41,765 nt of DNA from positions 1 through 41,765 of the forward strand of contig NZ_JASZ02000023.1 in assembly GCF_000735695.2 (NCBI RefSeq). Direction: 5' to 3'. Within the stretch, counting starts at the first letter, position 1. The number at the start of each line of letters is the position of its first letter. Position numbers and translations under genes: made by a program. Shown piece by piece: positions 1 to 6,615 of the stretch. Source of the stretch: Kaistella haifensis DSM 19056. Lineage in GTDB: Bacteria > Bacteroidota > Bacteroidia > Flavobacteriales > Weeksellaceae. The notes beneath the pieces were generated by a model. The model made no database searches and was not told the DNA's origin. It saw nothing but the letters and a program-made list of their open reading frames with translations.

Positions 1-8
1 AAAAAATT
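1..8. repeat. Left copy of probable IS target-site duplication
   Basis: The eight bases aaaaaatt abut the left inverted repeat of the IS and recur at 991-998 beyond the right inverted repeat. IS1595-family elements typically duplicate 8 bp. The A-rich sequence and the window edge make the exact boundary uncertain by about one base. Confidence 0.6.
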
Positions 9-26
9 ATGTATATCCGTTTTTAC

Positions 27-932
27 TCATATCGCTGTAATATTAGCAATAATGAGCCTTTCGAAAAGTTTGTCACCAAAATATCTTCGGTTTAGCTTAT
101 AGATAAACTCGTTGAGATATAGTTGAAGGTACTTTCTTTTGATTTTATGATAATTTCCTAATAGATTTCTTTTGGCGTTACTGATGGTAATATGAACCCA
201 TTTTAAGGTTTCATTGGTGGTTTCTTTATCAGATTTTTCCGTGATGTGTAGCTCAACAAAATCAGAAATATCAACGTAAGACGTGCTTTTATCTGTGAAA
301 ACAATGCTTTGATTATCAATCGATTCTTTGACGGTTTCGTTAATTTCCAAAGAAAGATGCGTTTCCAAAACCTTCGCCTTAAAATACCTGCAGGATTTTG
401 ATTTTTCACCTGTTTCCAGATTTTCCAAAGGAACTGATTCTGCCATTACCGCTACATTTTGCTTCCCTGCAGCACCTCTTCCGCGAAGACCTTTTTCTTG
501 TTCTACCTCGCTGGATTCTACCGTAAAGTAGCCTTCATCAAACTCAATCATACCTTCCAGAGTATATTTTTCATCACGTGTTCCCATTGCTTTTCTTAGT
601 TTATGAACCATTGCCCACACCGGTTCATAGCGCTTCAAACCCAATTGTTTCTGAATCTCCTTTGAAGAAAATCCTTTCTTGGTAACACTCATCAGAAACA
701 TCGTTTTGTACCAGATTAAAAAAGAAAGATTGGAGTTTTGCATGATTGTTCCGCTTTTCAAAGAGGTTCTGCTGCGGCATTTCTTGCATTCGTAAGTCCA
801 AATGCTTTTAATCCAGAAATGCTCCTTGTGGCCGCATTTGCAAAATACTCCGATTTTGTCTCTCTGAGCCTTAAAATGAATTCTGCAATCTTCTTCTGTC
901 CCAAAATGAGCCGTAAAACTAAATATATCCAT
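27..932 (-). CDS. IS1595-family transposase (DDE type)
   Basis: The 301-residue protein catalyses cut-and-paste or copy-out movement of the element. The N-terminal ~60 residues hold a zinc-ribbon-like pair of CxC/CxxC motifs (CKCG and ECKKC), then a helix-turn-helix-like stretch around KEIQKQLGLKRYEPVW. The catalytic core shows a first Asp in IEFDEGYF near residue 130 and a second in FTDKS. The third position appears to be Asn in ISNAKRNLLG rather than Glu, a DDN(K) variation known in IS1595. The C-terminal YLNEFIYKLNRR matches the family's usual ending. The frame is intact, so the gene may be active. It is about four-fifths identical by eye to the partial transposase at 41257. Confidence 0.93.
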   Translation of the reverse strand: MDIFSFTAHFGTEEDCRIHFKAQRDKIGVFCKCGHKEHFWIKSIWTYECKKCRSRTSLKSGTIMQNSNLSFLIWYKTMFLMSVTKKGFSSKEIQKQLGLKRYEPVWAMVHKLRKAMGTRDEKYTLEGMIEFDEGYFTVESSEVEQEKGLRGRGAAGKQNVAVMAESVPLENLETGEKSKSCRYFKAKVLETHLSLEINETVKESIDNQSIVFTDKSTSYVDISDFVELHITEKSDKETTNETLKWVHITISNAKRNLLGNYHKIKRKYLQLYLNEFIYKLNRRYFGDKLFERLIIANITAI

Positions 933-952
933 ATAATTACCTAAATTACAGT

Positions 953-960
953 CAAATATA
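953..960 (-). promoter_or_regulatory. Promoter -7 box of the IS transposase
   Basis: TATATTTG on the minus strand fits the Bacteroidota TAnnTTTG element, 20 bases before the transposase ATG. The same box is kept at the same place in the diverged copy at 41229-41236, which supports a function. Confidence 0.55.
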
Positions 961-990
961 GTGAATTATTCCTAATTACGGATATTCATA

Positions 991-998
991 AAAAAATT
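991..998. repeat. Right copy of probable IS target-site duplication
   Basis: aaaaaatt repeats the eight bases at 1-8 and lies directly outside the right inverted repeat. It also belongs to the interrupted glycosyltransferase reading frame. Confidence 0.6.
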
Positions 999-1795
999 CC
1001 AAAAAAATCGTTTGGATTCATAATGATTTACGGAAAACGCACTTTCACAACTATACCGATGAAGAGATTCGGAAATTTTTCGGTTTTGATAAAATTTTGG
1101 TGATTTCTGAACAAATTAAAGCCGATTTTGAAAATTTAGCCCAAAATGAAGACCAAAAATCGCGAATTGTTCGAATTTACAATCCTTTAGACACGGAAGA
1201 AGTTATTTCTAAAAGTCAGGAAGTGGGAAGCGGGAAGTTGGAAGACCAACAACCCTTAACCAACAACGATCAACCGACTTTTGTTTCGGTGGGAACTGTT
1301 TTTCCGCAAAAGGGTTTTGATCGGTTGTTGAAAGTTCACAAACGTCTTCTGGAGGAAGGTTTTCAACATAAAATACAAATCGTTGGCGATGGTTACGATT
1401 TTGAAAACATCAAAAAATTACGATCGGAATTAGGCGTAGAAAACACTGCTGAAATGATTGGCTTTACCGATAATCCTTACCCTTATTTCAAAAATGCGGA
1501 TTTTTATGTTTTGAGTTCGAGATATGAAGGTTTCCCGACGGTTTTGTTTGAAGCGATTACTTTAAAAAAGAAAATTATCGCGACAGAAGTTTCGGGAGTT
1601 GGTGAAATGCTGGAATACGGAAAATTGGGTCTCATGGTAGAAAATTCCGAAGAAGGAATTTATTCCGGAATGAAAAAAGCGCTTGAAAACCCTGAATTTT
1701 TCGAAAAATACAACCATAATTTGAATGATTACGAAATGCCATTTAATCTTGAAAATTCGGTAAAATCTATCCGAAAAATCATTGATAATCTTTAA
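992..1795 (+). pseudogene. Glycosyltransferase family 4, 5' end cut off by IS
   Basis: The open frame runs in from the IS junction without a start codon. Its first residues (KIVWIHNDLRKTH, then ILVISEQIKADF) are internal glycosyltransferase sequence. A TTG at 1097 is only a chance start. The C-terminal GT-B half is intact: PTFVSVGTVFPQKGFDRLL, the nucleotide-sugar loop IVGDGYDFENI, and the family E-x7-E element EGFPTVLFE. About 267 codons remain of the roughly 370 usual for the family, so about 100 N-terminal residues lie left of the IS, outside the window. The enzyme would add a sugar to a surface glycan at the inner membrane; without its acceptor domain it is probably dead. A compositionally odd insert of about 15 residues lies at 1215-1270. 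Confidence 0.88.
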
Positions 1796-1800
1796 ATTTG
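1793..1800 (+). promoter_or_regulatory. Promoter -7 box, predicted leaderless
   Basis: TAAATTTG ends exactly four bases before the ATG at 1805 and overlaps the glycosyltransferase stop. It would let the acetyltransferase be transcribed independently of the broken gene upstream. Confidence 0.55.
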
Positions 1801-1804
1801 TGTC

Positions 1805-2362
1805 ATGCAAGGAAACCAATCGATCATCCAAAAAGATTTTTACCGGGAAAGCGGAAAATGGCTGTCTCCTGCACAAATTTGGGCAAAATGCATCAACCCG
1901 AACTTGCATTTTATTTATATTTTAAGAAAGGCTCAACAATACCGAAAAAACTCTATTTTGGGAGGATTTTGGCGACTGGTTTTGCGACATCATCAAATTA
2001 AATACGGTTTTCAAATCTATCCGGAAACGGAAATTGGGGAAGGTTTTTATTTGGGACATTGGGGAAGCGTCGTCATCAACCCGAAAGCGAAAATCGGGAA
2101 AAACTGCAATATCGCACAAGGCGTGACGATTGCGCAAGCCAACCGCGGAAAAAATGAAGGAGTTCCAGTGATTGGTGATGAAGTTTGGATCGGCACAAAC
2201 GCGGTGTTGGTGGGAAAAATATCAATTGGCAACAATGTTCTGATCGCACCGAACGCTTATGTGAATTTCGATGTTCCTGATCATTCTGTGGTTATCGGCA
2301 ATCCCGCAAGCATCAGTAGCAATACCAATGCTACAATGGGATACATTAATAATAAAATTTAA
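1805..2362 (+). CDS. Serine-acetyltransferase-like hexapeptide acyltransferase
   Basis: This 185-residue protein has an N-terminal helical part (residues 1-65) and a left-handed beta-helix of hexapeptide repeats (about 70-170), e.g. IYPETEIGEGFYLG, VINPKAKIGKNCNIA and VWIGTNAVLVG. The fold resembles serine O-acetyltransferase CysE, but the protein is short. Its position behind a glycosyltransferase suggests it O-acetylates a polysaccharide sugar from acetyl-CoA rather than making cysteine. The likely acetyl-transfer His is in YLGHWGSVV. The gene starts nine bases after the glycosyltransferase stop. Family assignment is firm; the substrate is inferred from context. A true CysE role cannot be excluded. 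Confidence 0.8.
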   Translation: MQGNQSIIQKDFYRESGKWLSPAQIWAKCINPNLHFIYILRKAQQYRKNSILGGFWRLVLRHHQIKYGFQIYPETEIGEGFYLGHWGSVVINPKAKIGKNCNIAQGVTIAQANRGKNEGVPVIGDEVWIGTNAVLVGKISIGNNVLIAPNAYVNFDVPDHSVVIGNPASISSNTNATMGYINNKI

Positions 2363-2405
2363 TATTAAAATCTGTTAAATATTCGGGATTTAAATTTCTA
2401 TACTT

Positions 2406-2413
2406 TACATTTG
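2406..2413 (+). promoter_or_regulatory. Promoter -7 box upstream of carbonic anhydrase 1
   Basis: TACATTTG fits TAnnTTTG and lies 74 bases before the ATG at 2488. The transcribed leader begins at an 8-bp inverted repeat (TTGCAAAA at 2411, TTTTGCAA at 2439). Confidence 0.45.
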
Positions 2414-2487
2414 CAAAATAATTGATACCATCTATTGCTTTTGCAAATAACAACTACAAAATAGTATAATCCCACAAAAATTAAGCT

Positions 2488-3168
2488 ATGAAAAAATCGT
2501 ATGAAGTTATTTTCGAAAATAATAAAAAGTGGGTGGAATCTAAATTGGCCGAAAATCCAGATTTTTTCAAAATCCTTTCAGCCTCGCAAACTCCGGAATA
2601 TCTGTACATCGGTTGCTCCGACAGCAGAGTATCGGCAGAGGAAATGATGGGAATGAAACCCGGCGAAGTTTTTGTAACCCGCAACGTAGCAAATGTTGTT
2701 AACACTTTGGACATGAGTTCAACTGCGGTGATTCAATATGCAGTGGAACATTTAAAGGTGAAACACATCATCGTTTGTGGACATTACGGTTGCGGTGGGG
2801 TAAAAGCAGCGATGACTGCAGAAGATTTTGGTTTGCTGAATCCTTGGCTAAGAACGATTCGGGATGTGTATAGATTGCACCAAGCCGAACTCGATGCAAT
2901 AGAAGATGAAAATCTGCGCTACGAAAGGCTTGTAGAGCTAAATGTTCAGGAACAATGCATCAACGTGATTAAAATGGCCGTAGTGCAGGAACAATATTTG
3001 CTAGACGAATATCCGATTGTTCACGGTTGGGTTTTCGATTTGAAAACTGGAAAAATTATCGATCTAGAAATAGATTTTGAAAATATTTTGAAAGATATTC
3101 AGAAAATTTATAATCTGACGAACTCAAATTGGGTGATGAGCAGAAAAAACAATAAAAACTTCATTTGA
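2488..3168 (+). CDS. Beta-class carbonic anhydrase (first copy)
   Basis: The 226-residue cytoplasmic zinc enzyme interconverts CO2 and bicarbonate. The beta-class signature is complete: Cys43, Asp45 and Arg47 in GCSDSRVSAEEMMG, then His99 and Cys102 in GHYGCGG. Cys43, His99 and Cys102 would bind zinc; Asp45-Arg47 is the gating dyad. The length is normal for the plant-type (Can-like) subgroup. A small secreted-protein gene follows after four bases, and a SulP transporter and a second carbonic anhydrase lie downstream on the same strand. This suggests a bicarbonate-supply operon. Confidence 0.95.
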   Translation: MKKSYEVIFENNKKWVESKLAENPDFFKILSASQTPEYLYIGCSDSRVSAEEMMGMKPGEVFVTRNVANVVNTLDMSSTAVIQYAVEHLKVKHIIVCGHYGCGGVKAAMTAEDFGLLNPWLRTIRDVYRLHQAELDAIEDENLRYERLVELNVQEQCINVIKMAVVQEQYLLDEYPIVHGWVFDLKTGKIIDLEIDFENILKDIQKIYNLTNSNWVMSRKNNKNFI

Positions 3169-3172
3169 TAAA

Positions 3173-3466
3173 ATGAAACTTTGGAGCATTATTACATTAA
3201 CGGTATTTTTAAATTTCATGGCTTTACCAAGTATTGCCACGATTTTTAATTGGGATCTGCCCACCACCAATGTAATGATTTCCGAAGAAGAAACCCAACA
3301 TTCGCCTTTGGTAATCAATGAAAAAACGATTCCGAAGACCCTATGTGTTCACGATTTTATCAAATTTCTTGATAGCGATCCGCTCAGCGCATCGTTTGTA
3401 TTGACGGATGATTCTATTCATCTGACCCCTTTTCTTACCATATTTTCTCCGCCTCCAGAAGCTTAA
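3173..3466 (+). CDS. Small secreted or membrane-anchored protein, unknown
   Basis: The 97-residue product has a hydrophobic N-terminus (residues 3-24, WSIITLTVFLNFMALPSIAT) that reads as a signal peptide or single anchor. A short polar body and the ending SPPPEA follow. It starts four bases after the first carbonic anhydrase, which supports translation in the same operon. I recognise no domain or catalytic motif. A role in the periplasm alongside the neighbouring carbonate genes is possible only by association. The frame, spacing and signal peptide make it a real gene rather than a shadow. Confidence 0.7.
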   Translation: MKLWSIITLTVFLNFMALPSIATIFNWDLPTTNVMISEEETQHSPLVINEKTIPKTLCVHDFIKFLDSDPLSASFVLTDDSIHLTPFLTIFSPPPEA

Positions 3467-3652
3467 TTTTTTTAACGAAAATTAAAGTGCGATTCAACAT
3501 GATATCTAATATCCTGTTGCTACGACTTTGTTTAAAAAAAATTACTTTTCACTTGCTTATTAAGTTGCTCGCCGAATTGTGCAATCCTAATATTTGGATT
3601 GTATGTAATCGCTTGGCTTGCAATTTAGCAGCACTATTTTTAATAAAAAAAA
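3467..3652 (+). other. Intergenic leader before the SulP gene
   Basis: These 186 bases contain no convincing gene. They hold a small hairpin (CAATCC at 3582-3587 with GGATTG at 3596-3601) and an A-rich stretch before the SulP start. No clean TAnnTTTG box was found, so SulP may be read through from upstream with a long spacer. Confidence 0.45.
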
Positions 3653-5248
3653 ATGAAAAAAGCAATCTCATTATTTGGAGGAATTAAAGAAAATTTCCCT
3701 TCAGGACTTGTGGTATTTTTAGTGGCACTTCCATTATGTTTAGGAATTGCACTCGCATCGGGAGCTCCACCATTATCAGGAATTATCGCCGGAATCATCG
3801 GTGGTTTGGTGGTCGGTTTTTTAAGCAACTCCCATATTTCAGTTTCCGGACCGGCTGCCGGTTTAACCGCCATTGTACTCACCGCGATTACCGATCTTGG
3901 CGCATTCGAGCTATTTCTATGTGCCGGAATTATCGCCGGATTGCTTCAGTTAATTTTAGGATTTCTCCGTGCGGGAAGCATTTCAAACTACTTCCCGACT
4001 AACGTTATCGAAGGGATGCTTGCCGGAATTGGAATCATTATTATCTTAACCCAAATCCCTCACGCATTAGGTTATGACAAAGATTTTGAAGGAAACGAAA
4101 CGCTGTTTGCCAACGGTTTTAACCCGAATTATTTCACTGAATTATTTTCCGCAATTCATCCGGGAGCTGTTATCGTAACTTTAGTTTCGGTGGCGATTCT
4201 TATCGCTTGGGACAAAGTTCCTGCGCTGAAAAAAATCAAAATGATTCCCGGTGCTTTAGTTGCGGTGGTAGCCGGAATTTCACTCAATTATATTTTTAAA
4301 ATCACAGGAAGTTCACTGGAAATTGGCCCAGATCACTTGGTTTCTTTACCCGTGCCGCAAAGTGTAAATGATTTCAAAAATATGATCGTATTCCCTGATC
4401 TTCAAGGATTTTTAAACCCAAAAGTTTGGATAGTGGGAGCAACGATCGCCATTGTCGCTTCCATTGAAACCCTCCTTTGTATTGAAGCTTCGGACCGATT
4501 GGATTCTCACAGAAGAATTACCGATACCAACCTCGAACTTCGCGCTCAAGGAATTGGAAACCTCATCAGCTCAGCAATCGGTGGCTTACCGATGACTTCC
4601 GTAGTGGTGAGAAGTTCCGCCAACGCAAATTCAGGAGCAACGTCCAAACTTTCAACAATGATTCATGGTGCGCTTCTATTAATCTGTGTGCTTACTATTC
4701 CTTTTATTTTAAATTTAATTCCACTAGCTACTTTGGCTGCAGTGCTGATTTTAGTAGGGTATAAACTTGCGAAACCTGCTACCATTATGCATTTTTGGCA
4801 TAAAGGGAAGTATCAATTTATTCCATTTATCGCTACCATAATTGCAGTAGTTTCATTGGATTTATTAAAAGGAGTTGGAATCGGATTACTGATTTCGGTA
4901 TTCTATATACTTCAGGGAAATATGAAACGTGCATATTATTTAAGCCGCGAGGACTTAGATGATGCGGACGATATCACCATCAAGCTGTCCGAAGAAGTTT
5001 CCTTCCTGAACAAAGCCGCCATTAAGAAAACACTTAAAAACGTGAAACCTAACTCCAAAGTTTGTATTGATGCGAGCTCCACTTCTTATATCGCAACCGA
5101 TATTTTGGAAATGATTCAGGATTTTGCAAATATTAGAGCCAAAGAAGATGATATCGAGGTACAACTAATTGGCTTCAAAACTTCCTACAAAGAATTTGAT
5201 GAGGACAGTGATTCTCACATCATCGTTGCGCACCGACGTGCGATTTAA
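3653..5248 (+). CDS. SulP-family anion transporter, probable bicarbonate uptake
   Basis: The 531-residue inner-membrane protein has the SulP core from residue ~10 to ~425, with many hydrophobic segments. The conserved start is LPLCLGIALASGAPPLSGIIAGIIGG, followed by SGPAAGLTA. A cytoplasmic STAS domain follows at about 435-525 (VCIDASSTSYIATDILEMI). SulP proteins carry sulfate, bicarbonate or other anions. Lying between two carbonic anhydrase genes makes bicarbonate the likeliest substrate here, as for BicA-type members. The next carbonic anhydrase begins 24 bases downstream. Family is certain; substrate is inferred from context. Confidence 0.92.
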   Translation: MKKAISLFGGIKENFPSGLVVFLVALPLCLGIALASGAPPLSGIIAGIIGGLVVGFLSNSHISVSGPAAGLTAIVLTAITDLGAFELFLCAGIIAGLLQLILGFLRAGSISNYFPTNVIEGMLAGIGIIIILTQIPHALGYDKDFEGNETLFANGFNPNYFTELFSAIHPGAVIVTLVSVAILIAWDKVPALKKIKMIPGALVAVVAGISLNYIFKITGSSLEIGPDHLVSLPVPQSVNDFKNMIVFPDLQGFLNPKVWIVGATIAIVASIETLLCIEASDRLDSHRRITDTNLELRAQGIGNLISSAIGGLPMTSVVVRSSANANSGATSKLSTMIHGALLLICVLTIPFILNLIPLATLAAVLILVGYKLAKPATIMHFWHKGKYQFIPFIATIIAVVSLDLLKGVGIGLLISVFYILQGNMKRAYYLSREDLDDADDITIKLSEEVSFLNKAAIKKTLKNVKPNSKVCIDASSTSYIATDILEMIQDFANIRAKEDDIEVQLIGFKTSYKEFDEDSDSHIIVAHRRAI

Positions 5249-5272
5249 TTAAAAAATTATTAAGAAAAGAAA

Positions 5273-5908
5273 ATGAAAGCACATACTTTAGAAACTCAAT
5301 CGACCACAACTCCCGAAAAAGCCCTTCAATTTTTACAGGAAGGCAATCAAAGATTTGTACATAATTTAAAAGTAAACAGAAATTTATTAGAACAAGTAAA
5401 CGATACCAGAAGCGGACAGTGGCCTTTTGCAGTAATATTAAGCTGCATCGACAGTAGAACATCTGCCGAACTGATATTTGACCAAGGTTTGGGCGATATT
5501 TTCAGCGTGAGAATTGCAGGAAACTTCGTCAACCAAGATATTTTAGGATCGATGGAATTCGGATGTAACGTTGCCGGAGCAAAATTGGTCGTCGTTTTGG
5601 GACATTCGAAATGTGGAGCGCTGAAAGGTGGACTGGATGCAGCGAAGATAGAAAACCTGGGAATGGAAAATCTCAATCACCTGATCGGGAGATTCGATAA
5701 TTGCATCAATCATGTGATCAAAGAAGATGAAGAAAGATCCTCATCAAACGAAGATTTGCTCGAAAGACTGAATATCTGCAACATCCAAAACGCCATTTCG
5801 GAAATTCGCAAACAAAGTTCCACTTTGAGCAAAATGGAAGAAGAGGGCAAAATAAAAATTGTTGGTGCCAATTACTGCGTTGAAAGCGGCGTGGTAACCT
5901 GGTTATAG
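5273..5908 (+). CDS. Beta-class carbonic anhydrase (second copy)
   Basis: The 211-residue zinc enzyme hydrates CO2. The ligands are Cys58, Asp60 and Arg62 in SCIDSRTSAELIFDQ, and His111 and Cys114 in GHSKCGALKGG. It belongs to a different beta subgroup from the first copy (SVRIAGN rather than TRNVAN), so the pair is not a recent duplication. No signal peptide is evident. It ends the carbon cassette and is convergent with pth, whose stop is only five bases away. Confidence 0.95.
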   Translation: MKAHTLETQSTTTPEKALQFLQEGNQRFVHNLKVNRNLLEQVNDTRSGQWPFAVILSCIDSRTSAELIFDQGLGDIFSVRIAGNFVNQDILGSMEFGCNVAGAKLVVVLGHSKCGALKGGLDAAKIENLGMENLNHLIGRFDNCINHVIKEDEERSSSNEDLLERLNICNIQNAISEIRKQSSTLSKMEEEGKIKIVGANYCVESGVVTWL

Positions 5909-5913
5909 GAGTT

Positions 5914-6477
5914 CTATTTCCCATTGAACCCTGTCATGGCATTTTGAATTCCCGCGAAAACAAAAGAAAGACATGCCTTAGAAAACTTCTCGATTCTTTC
6001 GGGAAGTTTTTCTTTTTCTACCTCATTCCATTTTCCTAAAACATAATCTACTTGTTTCCCTTCTGGAAATTCGGCGGAAATCCCAAATCGTAAACGTGGA
6101 TAATTCTGCGTTTGTAATTGTTCCTGAATACTTTTCAGCCCATTATGTCCCGCATCGGAACCTTTCATTTTCATCCTTAATGTTCCAAATGGCAACGAAA
6201 GATCATCAGTGACAATCATTAAATTTTCCACCGGAATATTCTCTTTTTGAAGCCAGAATTTCACCGCATTTCCTGAAAGATTCATGTACGTATCGGGCTT
6301 CAAAACAAACACTTTTCGTCCTTTATATTTCCCTTCTGCTACAAGACCAAAATTGGCGGGTTTAAAAGAAACTTCCAACGTTTCCGCAATTTTATCCGCA
6401 ATTTTAAAACCAATATTGTGGCGCGTTTCCGCATATTCATCTCCTTTATTTCCTAAACCTACAATCAGGTATTTCAT
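5914..6477 (-). CDS. pth: Peptidyl-tRNA hydrolase
   Basis: The 187-residue enzyme cleaves peptidyl-tRNAs released by stalled ribosomes, recycling tRNA in the cytoplasm. Family marks are VGLGNKGDEYAETRHNIGF, with Asn10 and catalytic His20, then TDDLSLPFG and GHNGLKSIQ. Length is normal. It lies downstream of mfd on the same strand, 138 bases away, and may be co-transcribed or have its own promoter. It is an essential housekeeping gene in most bacteria. Confidence 0.97.
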   Translation of the reverse strand: MKYLIVGLGNKGDEYAETRHNIGFKIADKIAETLEVSFKPANFGLVAEGKYKGRKVFVLKPDTYMNLSGNAVKFWLQKENIPVENLMIVTDDLSLPFGTLRMKMKGSDAGHNGLKSIQEQLQTQNYPRLRFGISAEFPEGKQVDYVLGKWNEVEKEKLPERIEKFSKACLSFVFAGIQNAMTGFNGK

Positions 6478-6615
6478 GACAATAATTTATTTAATGTTAA
6501 AGTTCCAAAAATTATCCTTTTTGGGAATTTTCAAAGTAATTTGATGGCAAAATCCTGTTTTTACCGTTTAATTTGAGCAAAAGTAATCTTTTTCCGAAAA
6601 CCGATTTTCCTAAAA

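Larger units (their letters stand above)
9..990 (-). mobile_element. IS1595-family insertion sequence, complete
   Basis: This is a compact single-gene element of about 980 bp. Its ends are imperfect inverted repeats: atgtatatccgttttt at 9-24, and the complement of atgaatatccgtaatt at 974-989. The transposase fills the interior on the minus strand. An 8-bp direct repeat (1-8 and 991-998) flanks it, as expected for this family. A promoter-like TATATTTG box lies just inside the right end (960 to 953, minus strand) and is conserved in the second copy at 41229. The element interrupts a glycosyltransferase gene whose 3' part resumes at 992. Confidence 0.9.

Noticed and set aside
328..531. Open frames inside the IS on the opposite strand (also 738-944 and 203-409)
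   Set aside because: They lie wholly inside the transposase gene, have no family character or promoter, and are shadows of its codon pattern.
1097..1795. Functional shortened glycosyltransferase starting at TTG 1097
   Set aside because: Upstream codons in the same frame are clearly glycosyltransferase sequence up to the IS edge, so the TTG is internal and the product would lack the acceptor domain.
2411..2446. Riboswitch or operator formed by TTGCAAAA and TTTTGCAA before carbonic anhydrase 1
   Set aside because: Only an 8-bp AT-rich dyad with a 20-base gap; too weak to call a known element, so it is only mentioned in the promoter entry.
3487..3687. 66-residue frame before and overlapping the SulP start
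   Set aside because: It overlaps the well-supported SulP start, has no ribosome-binding site or conserved character, and reads like translated AT-rich spacer.
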